Assembly: GCF_020379485.1 (NCBI RefSeq)
Contig: NC_063436.1
Location: 29,696,423-29,760,422, forward strand
Origin: Brassica napus
Taxonomy: Eukaryota; Streptophyta; Magnoliopsida; Brassicales; Brassicaceae
Reading direction: 5' to 3'
DNA length: 64,000 bases
Shown: positions 31,380-43,858 of the stretch, in pieces
How positions within the stretch are numbered: the first letter of the stretch is position 1
How the letters are laid out: each line of letters starts with the position of its first letter
Notes under the pieces: generated by a model
Told to the model about the DNA's origin: nothing
The model's input: only the letters and a program-made list of their open reading frames with translations
The model's database searches: none
Translations under genes and position numbers: made by a program

Positions 31380-33260
31380 CTTTTAGTTCATCTGTACGTT
31401 TTAGGTTTCTTTAAATGTAAATAGAGAGTCATGATGAAGGAAACGGAGCAGTCTTCACTTCTTGTCTTGCATCAATCTAGAATCTTCAAACTTCATCTAC
31501 GTTAATAGCAAGATTTTGAAAAATGACAAGTCTAAACATGTGCTTTCACAACAATACAAAAAATTATTATAAGATCTTATGAAAATTGTGTGATAGTAGC
31601 TTGCTTCGGTTGACGTAGCTGCTCTAGAGATTCTTAGGCGCCAATGATAACTCTGGTTAGCTCTTGTGATATGGGTTTATCTCTCAGCTGATTATATATA
31701 ACTCAGCTTAGGCCCATTTAGTAGCAACACCTTTGTCTATGGAGCAGCTAGTTGAGAAAGTTTAAGCTTAAATTTGTTTAGTTGTATTTCATAAATTAGT
31801 TGTGTAGTTTAATAACATTTAAATTAAGTAAACGGTAGATTGTTCTGTCATTTCAGTACAATCCAGCTGTGCTACATCTAGAACCGAATTTGAATCTGGG
31901 AAGAAAAAACTTAGATGCAAAAACTATCTGAACAACCATATCTCTTGTATAGAAATGCATACAAATTTACAAATGCACTTGAAGATATTATAACATAGAA
32001 TAAAGTCAAAATGTTTCCCTTGTGTAGTCCATTGTTGAAAAATGGCAAAGTAAGATTTGAAAATGGCTATTTTTTTTCTAATTTACTAATTTCCTCACAA
32101 AAGTAATTTGTCACTGGAGTTTGAGTTAGACCTTTCTTTCTCATTGCACAGCCTTGTGCATTATTATTTACATCACTGCAAGAATCAAAATAATAGCATA
32201 GTTTATGTCTTACCTAAAAGTTGATCCAAGTAGTTTAAAATTACTTAAATGTGTGACCAATTGCCTCTCGACGTATTGGTTTGACAAGAAAAGACTGGTT
32301 CTCACTGATTTTAATTATTTATTCTTGGAATCAAGCGACCCATTATTAGTTAAGTAGTCCTAGTTTATAAAAGAGAAAACAGAGAGAAATCTAAGTTTAT
32401 ACGTTGGCGGCTTCCACGTTCATGATGATATCAAATGAGATCATTTGTATGATTGTAGTGCCAGAGACATGACGAACTATACCCATATGTTAAGATAGGA
32501 TCTATAATTTTATATTATATTATATGATATGTTAAGATCAGGTTTGCTTATATATGTTCTTGCAACTGTAAACACACATGTCTAATACGTAATAATGTAC
32601 ACATTCACAAAGTCATGATATAAACTTATTATACATATTTTGATGCAAAATATATGCATGAAAAAGCTGCTTTGTTATTGTTTATGTATCAAAATATCAG
32701 ATTCTTGTGTTCTTTTTTCTATGGCGTTATAAGATTAAATCTTGAGACATAATTAAAACGCAGATGTATCCAACCACTATTTAGACCACTAGACCATAGC
32801 ATGTTGAATGCCAATGCTTTGATGTTTATATATAAAGTGGTTTTCGAATCATATTTTTGTACTTGTTTCAAGAATCCAAAACATAGAAAATTTTCCCTGA
32901 TTTCATAATGAAATGTCTTTTACGAAAATTACTACATTTTCGCGTTAAGAATTACAATTAGCATTTTTTTACAATTATTATAATAATTATTTAAACGGGT
33001 TCTCAAAATCTTTCTTACCTTTCATTAGAATCTATAAAGTTTGTTGTCAGACTGGGAACTGCATATTTTGTCTATTGGGTTGTTCCAACTCAAATATGTA
33101 ATCTGACTTTGTTTTGTTTTGAATCTTACTTTTATTTGATTTCAATATTTTTAAAATCACAATTAACATTTTTAGAACTCTTTAATTTGATATGATTGGT
33201 TATTATACATGTTTCAAATTATATTTACCAGGTGAATTGCAGCCATACATTCATACTAAC
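31380..33260. other. AT-rich intergenic spacer
   Basis: No gene, RNA or transposon end recognised. Confidence 0.45.
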
Positions 33261-33648
33261 TTTGTCTAAATAATCGATAATGTTAGTAAATTCAATAAGA
33301 TACATAATGCATACATGTCAACATGTATTTGATAAAGCAACTCCACATATATATTTGAAGTCATAAAGGGTTTGAAAACATTTTAAAAGAGAGAGCTTAT
33401 AAGTAAAATGATTTATTCATTTGGAAAGAAAATATTTCTAGAATAAGATGAGTAATTTTGTCTAAATAATCGATAATGTTAGTAAATTCAATAAGATACA
33501 TAATGCATACATGTCAACATGTATTTGATAAAGCAACTCCACATATATATTTGAAGTCATAAAGGGTTTGAAAACATTTTAAAAGAGAGAGCTTATAAGT
33601 AAAATGATTTATTGATTTGGAAAGAAAATACTTCTAGAATAAGATGAG
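33261..33648. repeat. Tandem duplication, period 196 bp, intergenic
   Basis: TTTGTCTAAATAATCGATAA starts at 33261 and again at 33457, followed by near-identical sequence through TCTAGAATAAGATGAG. A recent local duplication with no coding content. Confidence 0.9.
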
Positions 33649-36093
33649 AACATAGTTATGACATATTGATAATTGATTTTATATAGTGTAAATGCTGATT
33701 TTTGACCCAAAGAAACAAATAATGTAAGTGCTGACAATAATACATATCCAATATACATACATAAATGTGTACATATAGTACAATAGAGATAATGGAAAAT
33801 GCATGTTTGAGGAAGTTGCATTTAAGGTTACTTAAAGACATCTTGGGCTGTCATTGTTTAGACCACATTGAATGCTATTACTTTGACTATTGCATCTTGT
33901 TTTCTATTTCAGATAAATTTAATTTTTTATGATTCAAGATTTTTTTTTCGTTTTTCACTAGTATTAAAATATGTAAATATGATTCGCCAATAATTAATAA
34001 TTTGAGATTTGAATGGGCATGGATGATTGCAGGTCATTAAAACTAAAGTTAACACCCAACTATATTTGTATTTGAGCAATTAATATGAATTTGAATGAAA
34101 GTTATAGTAAAGCATACCCCTCAAAATAATATATTGGTCCCATCCAGAGAATCCGTGGATGCAAAAGTTGATCATGTATATATTCTAGTGTAGCTAAACA
34201 TATTAGCTACATATCAAAAAACATTTGAGATGATTAACTTATCTACAATGAGGAACAAATAAAACATATGATTTATAAATTGTGGGAGTTTTAAAACACA
34301 AAGATTGGGTATACATCGTGTGTTGTGTAATACTAGTTAATTAATACAATTGACATTAAGAATATGTGATTTTAATTAATCATGATTTCACGGAAAAAAA
34401 ACATTTTGTTATAAGAATTTATAATTTTAATTAATATGAGATATTAATTCATCTGCATCATGATTCCTATGATTATTGGATTAGTTAAGGCCCCAAAATC
34501 GAAATGTAGATACCGGTGTGTGAATCATGTGTTGTTGTTCTCTTTCAAATAACAATAAATCATACTATTTGTTTGAAGAAATAGCTGATAGAAAAGTATG
34601 AATGTATTTTTCAAAAACCTGATCCCGTATCATAAATGATAACTGAAAAGCATATGTTCTTGTTATTATTTGTAAACAAAATAGAACATACAATAGAAGA
34701 ATAACATGCAGGTAGTATAAATATATTACATAGTATACTTGAGACATACAATGGCTTAGCATTGATGTTTAATTACATAGGCCGTTGAAAAAGAGGTTGA
34801 TGATAACCATTAAGTCAAACCAAACAACATCGTCGGTGGTGAAAAATGAGTACTTTGGTTTTGTTCTCTACTGAGGATTGACACATTAGCCACTATCATG
34901 GACCGTAAATTTAAACTCATAAAACCTTCTTCTAAAAGTGCCTTTCTGCTTTTAACATTTCATGTAATAAAATAAACTTGTGTAATACATTTGCTGACAA
35001 ATAAACAAGTTAGGTATTATTTTCCTGTCCATGGTAAAGAAACAAAGGAAGTAGTTATGTGTTCAAACTAGACAACAACAACAAACTCACGCTTTGACAT
35101 TGGCTGATCCCTCTTTGAATCCCCCGTGACTAAAGAAAAAGAGGAAAGAGAAAGTCGTCTGAATTACAATATTTCATGCCAAGATTAACAAAACAAAATT
35201 TTTACAAAAAAAAAAGAGGAAAATGAAGATAGATGCTCCAGCTTGTAATTGTTTAAGGGGCTTCATTTAAAGCAGAGTAGATAACAGAGTGTAATGGTTT
35301 TCCACGGTTTTTCATTTATTATAGTCCATTCATATGTTGACCAAAAACAAAAAAAAAATCCATTCATATAAGTTTACGTTTTCAGGTGAAAATAAATACA
35401 CTAGTTCTACCAAAAAGTAAAGATTTTACAACCAAAGAATTCGACCTAAAAAAAACTAACATAAAGAAAGACAGAAGTTACTTCCATTACAATCAATTAG
35501 ATCGGTCTTCTTCTTCCACTTTGAAAAGTCGTAACATGTTTGGTTAAAAAGAGAAATGACCCAAGTGGTCGGATCTGTCCAAAATTAGTTGTGACGGTCA
35601 CAAGCGGCAAAGATGAAAAAAAAGCAAACAGATTTGAAGGAAACGGCTCAAAGAGAGTTTTGATTAAGACTCTCGCATCTCTCTCTGTTTCAGACCCACT
35701 TGTGTCGTCTTCCTCTCTATCACAGACCAAACTTAAAACATCATTAAATGTGAGACAGAGAGGCAAACACAAAAACAGAGTTTTCAAACCCCCTGAAACC
35801 ATCCAACTTCTGCGTTTTTAATCTCTTTCTCTCCTTCCTGTATTGAAAGTGTAGAGCTTCGTATAACAAGGCGAAAGCGGGTTCTTATCTCTCTGTTTTG
35901 ATTCTCTACTCTGACATAGAATCTTCTTGTCCTGTTTTGTTATGCATACTGTTCACATGTCAAGGCTCTGAGATTTGTCTTTTTCTATCTTTCTGGGAAT
36001 ATTTATTTATTTTTTTATCTCTCAGATCCATTGACTTGATCCACAAGTTTAGATCTTTTTCAAGATTTAATACTTGTCCGGTCGTGTAAAATA
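33649..36093. other. Intergenic region and SD2-5 promoter/leader
   Basis: AT-rich to about 35480, then a more balanced leader-like stretch with CT-rich tracts (35690-36060) before the SD2-5 start. Both-strand short open frames at 35497..35821 show no domain and are likely leader or promoter DNA. Confidence 0.45.
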
Positions 36094-38592
36094 ATGGGTT
36101 CCACGATCTTCGAAGCAAAAGCCATGAGAATCTTCTTCTCCGTCTTCTTAACATGTCTAGCTCTCTTGCCGGATCCTCTACACGCCGGTGTAGCGAACAC
36201 CGGGAGCATCACCCCAGGGTTTGTAGGATCTCAAATGAACTACATCAACAACAACGGCATCTTCCTGGAATCCAACAACTCAAACTTCGGTTTCGGTTTC
36301 GTAACCACGCAAGATTCCGTCACTCTCTTCACTCTCAGCATCGTCCACCAAGCCAGCTCGAGACTCATCTGGTCCGCGAACAGAGCCTCCCCTGTTTCAA
36401 ACTCCGACAAGTTCCAGTTCCAAGCCAACGGAAACGTGGTCCTCCGTAGAGAACAAGGAGGAGGTGGATCTGAGGTTTGGAGATTGGACAATTCTGGCAA
36501 AAACGTTTCGAGAATCGAGCTTCGCGATTCCGGGAACCTCGTTGTTGTTTCCGGTGATGACGGAGCTTCGATCTGGGAGAGCTTTGATCATCCAACAGAT
36601 ACTCTGATAACAAATCAAGCCTTTAAAGAAGGGATGAAGCTCACTAGCAACCCTTCTCCTTCGAGCAACGTGACTTACACTCTCGAGATCGAATCAGGAG
36701 ATATGGTTTTATCTGTGAACACCTCGTTGACTCCTCAAGTGTATTGGTCCATGAGGAATGAAAGAGGAAAGATCGTTAACAAAGACGGTGTAGTGACGTC
36801 ATCGTCTCTACTCGGGAACTCGTGGAGGTTCTTTGATGAGAACCGGTCTTTGTTATGGCAGTTTGTGTATTCAGATGATAAAGACGGTAACGCTACTTGG
36901 ATCGCTGTTTTGGGAAACAACGGTGTGATCTCCTTTTCGAATCTCGGCAGTGGTGCGTCCGCTGCTGATGCATCCACTAAAATCCCAAACGATCAGTGCG
37001 CGACACCCGAGCCTTGCGGGCCTTACTACGTCTGCTCTGGGAGTAAAGTGTGTGGATGTGTGTCCGGGTTGTCACGTGCTCGGTCTGATTGCAAATCCGG
37101 GATCGCTTCTCCTTGTAAGAAGAATGAAAACAATGCAACATTGGGTGTACAACTTGTGAATGCTGGAGATAAAGTTGACTACTTCGCTCTAGGTTTTGCT
37201 ACTCCCTTCTCCAAGAGAACTAGTCTTGATAGGTGTAAAGAGTTTTGCAACAAGAACTGCTCTTGCCTCGGTTTGTTCTTTCAGAACAGTTCTGGTGACT
37301 GCTTCTTGTTTGATTGGATTGGAAGCTTTAAAAGCTCTGGGAATGGAGGCTCTGGCTTCGTCTCTTACATCAAGGTGGCTACTGATGGTTTAGGAGGTGG
37401 AGATGATGGGAGACACTTTCCTTATATAGTAATTATTATCTTGGCGACTGTTTTTATCATTGGTGTGTTGATCTTTGCTGCGTTCCGGATTCATAGGAGA
37501 AAGAAAATTCTTTTTGATGAGTTAGAACAGAGTTCAGAGGAGGATAACTTCTTGGAGAATCTTTCAGGGATGCCTATCCGGTTCGCTTATAAAGATCTTC
37601 AGTTAGCGACGAATAACTTCTCTGTCAAGTTAGGTCAAGGAGGGTTTGGATCAGTCTATGAAGGGACTTTACCTGATGGTTCTCGTTTAGCTGTTAAGAA
37701 GCTTGAAGGAATAGGTCAAGGCAAGAAAGAGTTCAGAGCTGAGGTTAGTATCATAGGAAGCATTCACCATCTACATTTGGTGAGGCTCAGAGGGTTTTGC
37801 GTGGAAGGCACTCATAGGCTTCTAGCTTATGAGTTCTTAGCTAAAGGCTCCTTAGAGAGATGGATATTCAGGAAGAAGGATGGAGATGTTCTGTTGGATT
37901 GGGACACAAGGTTTAATATAGCGTTAGGAACAGCGAAAGGTTTAGCTTATCTACACGAAGATTGCGACGCAAGGATCATCCATTGTGATATTAAACCTGA
38001 GAACATCTTGTTGGATGATAACTTCAACGCCAAGGTATCTGATTTTGGACTCGCTAAGCTCATGACACGCGAGCAAAGCCATGTCTTCACGACCATGCGT
38101 GGGACAAGAGGCTATCTAGCTCCAGAGTGGATCACAAGCTACGCGATCTCGGAGAAGAGCGATGTTTACAGCTACGGGATGGTGTTGCTAGAGCTGATAG
38201 GAGGGAGAAAGAACTATGACCCATCGGAGTCGTCTGAGAAGTGTCATTTTCCTTCTTATGCATTCAAGATGATGGAAGAAGGGAAGCTTTTGGAGATTGT
38301 TGATGGGGAGATGAAGAACGTTGATGCGAACGATGAGAGAGTTCAAAGGGCGATGAGAACTGCGCTTTGGTGTATACAAGAGGATATGCAATTGAGACCG
38401 TCGATGAGTAAAGTTGTTCAAATGCTTGAAGGTGTCTTTCCTGTGGTTCAGCCTTCGTCTTCTTCCTCTATGGGCTCGAGGCTTTACGCGAGTTCGATTA
38501 GCGAGGAAAGCGGTGGTGGAAAGTCGTCTGGACCGACGGATTTTTACAGTGAGAATGATCTATCTGCCGTGAGACTTTCCGGTCCGAGATAG
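36094..38592 (+). CDS. SD2-5: G-type lectin S-receptor-like Ser/Thr kinase SD2-5-like
   Basis: Single exon, 832 aa, intact. A signal peptide follows Met11 (MRIFFSVFLTCLALLPD), so ATG 36124 is a plausible alternative start that fits the family better. The ectodomain has a B-type mannose-lectin domain (about residues 40-170, with LIWSANRASPVSN and LDNSGKNVSRIELRDSGN), a Cys-rich EGF-like segment (CGPYYVCSGSKVCGC) and a PAN-like region (CKEFCNKNCSCLGLF). A transmembrane helix lies at about 443-463. The kinase domain has GQGGFGSVYEG (about 512), an invariant Lys in AVKKLEG, HCDIKPEN (non-RD, about 629), DFGLAK (about 650) and APEW. It acts at the plasma membrane in surface sensing; the ligand is not known. 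Order and near-colinear sequence support orthology to At4g32300. Confidence 0.95.
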   Translation: MGSTIFEAKAMRIFFSVFLTCLALLPDPLHAGVANTGSITPGFVGSQMNYINNNGIFLESNNSNFGFGFVTTQDSVTLFTLSIVHQASSRLIWSANRASPVSNSDKFQFQANGNVVLRREQGGGGSEVWRLDNSGKNVSRIELRDSGNLVVVSGDDGASIWESFDHPTDTLITNQAFKEGMKLTSNPSPSSNVTYTLEIESGDMVLSVNTSLTPQVYWSMRNERGKIVNKDGVVTSSSLLGNSWRFFDENRSLLWQFVYSDDKDGNATWIAVLGNNGVISFSNLGSGASAADASTKIPNDQCATPEPCGPYYVCSGSKVCGCVSGLSRARSDCKSGIASPCKKNENNATLGVQLVNAGDKVDYFALGFATPFSKRTSLDRCKEFCNKNCSCLGLFFQNSSGDCFLFDWIGSFKSSGNGGSGFVSYIKVATDGLGGGDDGRHFPYIVIIILATVFIIGVLIFAAFRIHRRKKILFDELEQSSEEDNFLENLSGMPIRFAYKDLQLATNNFSVKLGQGGFGSVYEGTLPDGSRLAVKKLEGIGQGKKEFRAEVSIIGSIHHLHLVRLRGFCVEGTHRLLAYEFLAKGSLERWIFRKKDGDVLLDWDTRFNIALGTAKGLAYLHEDCDARIIHCDIKPENILLDDNFNAKVSDFGLAKLMTREQSHVFTTMRGTRGYLAPEWITSYAISEKSDVYSYGMVLLELIGGRKNYDPSESSEKCHFPSYAFKMMEEGKLLEIVDGEMKNVDANDERVQRAMRTALWCIQEDMQLRPSMSKVVQMLEGVFPVVQPSSSSSMGSRLYASSISEESGGGKSSGPTDFYSENDLSAVRLSGPR

Positions 38593-39247
38593 CAGTCTTC
38601 TGTCTTGTTGCCAATTTTTAGTATCTTATTATTATAGGTTTTGGCTCATTGTGTATTTATTGTGTTGTGTTTAAGATAATAGAATAGTAGTGTCTCCAGT
38701 TTTGTTCCAAGTGTTTCTAGGGATAATTCCATTTGAAATTTTTAATACACAAAGTTAATTATACTGTCCATTTCCAACTTAGTACAAATAAATTTTGTTT
38801 ACATAACAATAAACTAATTTTTAAAGTACATGCATAAAACATCAAATTAACAAATAGTTAACTTCCACTAAGTTTTATGTTTGGTTTTCATTGTTTGATT
38901 CATATATATATTAATTTTTTAAACTGGAAATGATTAAGTTGATTATTAAAATTAATCAGTGTATTAAAAATTTAAAATGAAAATTTTCTTTTTATTACAT
39001 AGTTTAACTGGACTACCTGTCGTTTTAATCTACTGACATAGAACAAGTTGTCGCTTTGTATTCTTTTGAGTCCTCACGCTTTCCAAATGCGTGCCGTGTT
39101 CTCACTCCTCTCTCTGAGAGTAGACTCCTACAATCCTATTGGCTAGAATGTTTTGCTCACTGTACGCTTGCGTGTAGACAATAAAACCTCCCGGATACAT
39201 TAAAAAACTCAGTCTGCCGCTCGGTGATTCTCGTCCCACCGTTAAAG
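38593..39247. other. Spacer between SD2-5 and APX6
   Basis: The 3' UTR of SD2-5, then AT-rich DNA, then a short promoter and leader for APX6. No TE ends seen. Confidence 0.45.
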
Positions 39248-41205
39248 ATGACGACGACGACTACTGCGTCTCTGTTTTCTCGGTGCCACTCTTCTTCTTC
39301 TTTAAACTTCAAATGCGAACTCGAATCTCCCGCGAAAACGCAACTCTTCTCTCATGCGACAAGGAAGCATGTTGTCAGATCGTTAAAAGCATGTCGTATC
39401 CGTTGCTCCTCCAGTGATCCTAGTAAGACATGGCTTTAGTTTCTCGTGGCGTAATTACTGATCATACTGAGAGATATGTTTTTTTCTCTTCATGATTTGA
39501 CTAGACTGTGTTCTGTTTCTAGATGATTTGACTAGGTTATGTTCTGTTTCTGCATGTTTTGACTAGGTTCACGTCATGTATTCGTGTCCAGTAGAAGACA
39601 AATGGCTGTCTTGTTATCCACTGTACAGCTTCTGTCTCATTGGCTTCCCCCTGATGGAAAGGCAGCTGAGTGAGTTTGAGGCAAAACTATTCTTCATGTT
39701 ATAGTTTTTAGCCAAATCTGAATGTTGGGTTTCACTTCAGCATGTATCCACTGATGAAAGACGAGATAAGGAGAGTGGTGACGAAGGGTAAAGCTGCTGG
39801 TGTGCTTCGTTTAGTGTTTCATGATGCTGGAACCTTTGAACTTGATGATAACACAGGTAGTAGTGTTGCCATGACTCTCTGATATATACTAATCGATCTC
39901 ATTCTCAAAATCTTACTTAAGTGTTGTGTGTAATTTCAGGTGGCATCAATGGGTCTATTGTTTATGAACTGGAAAGACCTGAAAACGCAGGTTTGAAGAG
40001 ATCTCTAAAGGCACTAAACCCTCTCTATCTCTCTCTTTTTAGTTAGTGTGAGCATGGCCGGTCTTGAGCATAGGCTAGTAAAGCATTGGTCTATGTCCCC
40101 AAAAATTTTAGGAAAAATTTATATATATATAACCCCTAAGTTTGCAAAATAAACTTTTTTTATATAAACTATTACTAAATTGTTTATAGTCCCAAAATCT
40201 TAGGACCTGCCCTGAGTGTGAGCAAATAAAGATGTAATTTCACATATGTTTTTTTTTTTTTGGCATTTGTTAGGTTCTAGAGAAAGCAAAGATTAAGGTT
40301 GATGAGATACAACCAGGTAATTTCTGTTTGAAAGTGTGTCCTTGTTATGCCTTCGTGGTGCTAACGTTCTGAACTGTGTGATGTTAGTGTCTTGGGCCGA
40401 TATGATCGCTGTTGGTGGCTCTGAAGCAGTCTCAATGTGCGGCGGCCCGACAATTCCTGTAGTTTTAGGAAGACTTGATTCAATGTAAGCACGTCTCAGT
40501 CTCTGGTCTTTGTTTCTATATGTTTAACAGGATGGTCGTTTCATGGTTTACAGGCAACCTGATCCAGAAGACAAGTTACCTCCAGAATCCCTCAATGCCT
40601 CGGGTTTAAAAGAATGTTTCCAAAGAAAAGGATTCTCGTGAGTCATAACTTGTGGTTTCTTTAGTACCAAAGTTTTGTAACACTTAACATCACTTGGGGG
40701 GTCATTGCAGGACCCAAGAACTTGTTGCCTTATCTGGTGCACATACGATTGGGAGTAAAGGCTTTGGAGATCCATTTACCTTTGACAATGCATACTACAA
40801 AATCCTTCTTAAAAAACCTTGGAGTTCTACTACATGTAAGTTGTTATACTCTAGGCTGAGGAGTGTATCTTTACATAGTTTTCTTAATTTATCATGACTT
40901 TATTTGGGTTGCAGCCAAAATGACGAGTATGGTTGGGCTTCCTTCGGATCATGCCCTCGTGGAGGATGATGAGTGCTTAAGGTCAGTCCTTCTTACTTTG
41001 ATCATTTCATTATCTAACTTGTCAAGTAGCATTTGAAGCAGAGGATGAAGAGTTTTGGAGTATATATTCAACTGATATTAAGATTCAATGTTTGATGCAT
41101 AGGTGGGTGAAAGAGTATGCGGAAGACCAAGACAAGTTCTTCAGAGACTTCACCAATGCTTATATCAAACTAGTTAACTCTGGGGCCAAATGGAAAACAT
41201 TATGA
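39248..41205 (+). CDS. APX6: Ascorbate peroxidase-like protein APX6
   Basis: Ten exons: 39248..39422, 39567..39669, 39741..39856, 39940..40010, 40274..40316, 40388..40484, 40554..40637, 40711..40835, 40915..40981, 41103..41205 (984 nt, 327 aa). Class I haem peroxidase. The distal site LRLVFHDAGTF carries the catalytic Arg and His; the proximal haem-ligand His is in LSGAHTIGSKGFG. The N-terminal about 60 residues are Ser/Arg-rich and transit-peptide-like, followed by SRRQMAVLLSTVQLL, so organellar import is likely. It uses ascorbate or a similar donor to reduce H2O2. Position after SD2-5 matches At4g32320. Intron 4 starts with GC, not GT (AAG|GCACTA), and contains transposon copy C. Confidence 0.92.
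40053..40214. mobile_element. Non-autonomous hAT-type element (copy C) in APX6 intron 4
   Basis: 162 bp flanked by the perfect 8-bp repeat AGTGTGAG (40045..40052 and 40215..40222). Ends are CATGGCCGGTCTTGAG and, reversed, CAGGGCAGGTCCTAAG. It contains a short (AT)n run. The host intron still has its acceptor TTGTTAG. Confidence 0.85.
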
Positions 41206-43858
41206 TGTCTAATTTATCTTATGTTAGTTCATAAACATGCCCTGAAAATTTTGGGTTGTAATGCTTATTTAATTATTTTTCCTTTTCTATATACATGATG
41301 AATATTTCAACGAGGACACTCAAACCATTAGCTTTTTTTTTTTTTGACAACATTCAAACCATTAGCTATGTGACGTTGTTCTAAGCATTTTAATGTTAAT
41401 TCATGTGAATTTTGACTACTTATGTTTCGTTCATGTAGGTAATAGGCAAGACGGCATAGCTTTAGTATACCAAGTATATTAGTTTTGAATCTTTTGAACA
41501 TAAGTTTTTAAAAATTGTTAATCCCAGTAAGATATCACTAATTGAGCTTTAGAATAAAAATGGGATAAGATGGAGATGATGGAATGAAAAAGTTTTGGGA
41601 AACATCAAGAAAGGAAGGGTGTCACTGTTGTAGCTGTGCCTTACCCTAATCACGGGACCAACTTGTCTCTTAATAAAATGGTTTCTGTGTCTAATCACTT
41701 TGCTTCCTCTTTAATCACTCTTTCTCAGTGCTAATCAGGATAATCATACTTCTTTGTTAGTAGTTACTAAACTATTATTATTAGAATTTTACTTTACAAA
41801 CACCTTGAGACAGAATTAACTATATATTGGATACAAACGCATGATGATGATGTATGTTGAAAATAAAAGCTTGCTAATTAATTGGTTTCTAATTGTTAAT
41901 TACTCTAGCTAATAAACTATACTATCTCCTCGGTGGTCAACAAATGAGTACTGCTGCTTTCATATGGTTTCTTAAAGAAAAGTGTCATTTGCATTAAATA
42001 TTTTGGCCTACCAGGAGCCTTTGGATGTGTTCATGTGGGTGCATGTATTTTAATAAGAAACACTTGTGTTCTTTGATTTGCATAAAAATGGGACAATGAT
42101 GGACTTTATTAACTTCTCATATCATCCAAATTTTAAAATATTATTGATTAGTTAGGAAAAAAAGTAAGCAACTAATTACCTGATAGTGTCATTATATTGG
42201 TCTGAAAAAAAAACAGTTTTGTTACATATGATAGTTCACCATTGTCAATTTATATATGGAGATGATTTTATGACCCATGTCTAGAGTAGTCTGCATGCAA
42301 TGTATTAAATAATGTTAACTTTTGAAACCATAGTTTTAGAAACTATGATATATTTAGATGAAAAGTATAGATTCCATGAGCTGGCTTTAGTATTTTTTTT
42401 GGATGAAAGGTGTTAATTAACTAGATGCCTAAAGTTCCCATTTAAGAATCAAGTATGTTATAATAGTGTGGGGGATGATAAGGCTCACCTTCATAAAGCG
42501 ACTACTCGATAAAAGATTCATTATATAGAGATGTCTTACTATATGCGTGAAAAGAGTTAACAAGAATCAATTGAACATATTGAGGACTGTTGTGCTGCAC
42601 TGATTCCATAAATTTTGTCTGAAACTATTTACACAGTCATTGACTCATTACACATCCTAATATATGCATCCATTCAAACCCTAACAAAATTCATTATTAT
42701 TTTTAAAATTACATTATGAACCTCCAAAAAAAAATATTTCAGGTTGTAGAGGAATCTAAAGTTTCTTGTACACATTTCCGTTTACTAATCCTCCAATATC
42801 CTGATATATCAAAATTTTCACCAAAACTGGAATAAATTCCTTGTAAAATAGAACAATTTACAATCCTCCAATATACTCTTTGTATACTTTAATTGTTGGT
42901 TTATCTTTGAAGTATAAAAGAAGAAAAACAAACCATCCAAAGTTGACAGTCACAGAAAAAATCTGATTCAGATTTCTTATTGTAACAGCAAACTTAATGT
43001 GGATAAAAATTAAAAAAAATATTATTAGTGATAATAGTAAATAGTAGACTTCCATTAAAAGAAAAGATTTAGAGTACCACAAAACTTCCCCTCAATCCCA
43101 CGATCAAAATAGTAAACCGTAATTATCGTGGTGACGTGGCGATTAGATTTGGAACCGCCGCTGTAATAAAAATAATTAAAACGTTTTGTCATTTTTCTCC
43201 CTTGACAAAAAAAAAAAAAGAAAAATCTCAACTTGGGTGTGTAGACCGAGAATCCATCCTCAGAAACCCCAAAACCAAACACACTCGAGCACAAAACCAA
43301 ATCTCATCCTTTTTCTTCTTCTTGCATTCCTTTGATTGTTGCTTTCGATGGACGTTTGATTTGTTTTGGTAACTGCGTTTGGTGAGGTAAGATGTGCGTC
43401 CTTTTTTCTCTTGCCTGCTTCTCTTTGTTTCGTTGCTTTGAGACTTGTAATGAATCAGTGGAACTTATCTGCTTGTCCGTTTCCGTTGCTTGGTCTGTAT
43501 ATCCGTAGATCGATTTTTTTAATACTGTCACTTACTGATTTGCTTCACTACAATGACTAGTGAGTGAGCTCGAGATTTAGGTTTTGTCTGATTCAGATTT
43601 GCTTCGTTTCTCGGATTTGTTTTACTTAGATCGATGAAGCTACGGATCCATTTACATATGAGTGGTTTAAGTCTGGATACTGGAGAAAAGGAGTGCTTTT
43701 GTAATGTAGCTTGATTCTTGCTCACTGTCACAATGTTGATAGATATTTAATTCACTTCATAAAGTACTCTGCTTTTGTGTCAATACGGTTCTTGTCTGTT
43801 GATTGATTTACATGATAATGCATGGTTCAAGTGAGTGTTGTTTGTTTTGTAGTTTACT
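41206..43858. other. Spacer with WDL5 5' UTR and probable leader intron
   Basis: No gene supported. The segment 43290-43858 looks like transcribed leader: CT-rich DNA, a donor-like GAGGTAAGATG at 43384, and a TTTGTAG acceptor shortly before the ATG. A 5' UTR intron is therefore probable. The rest is AT-rich. Confidence 0.5.

Noticed and set aside
35497..35821. About 100-codon frames on both strands upstream of SD2-5
   Set aside because: Mutual shadows without domain features; likely leader or promoter DNA.
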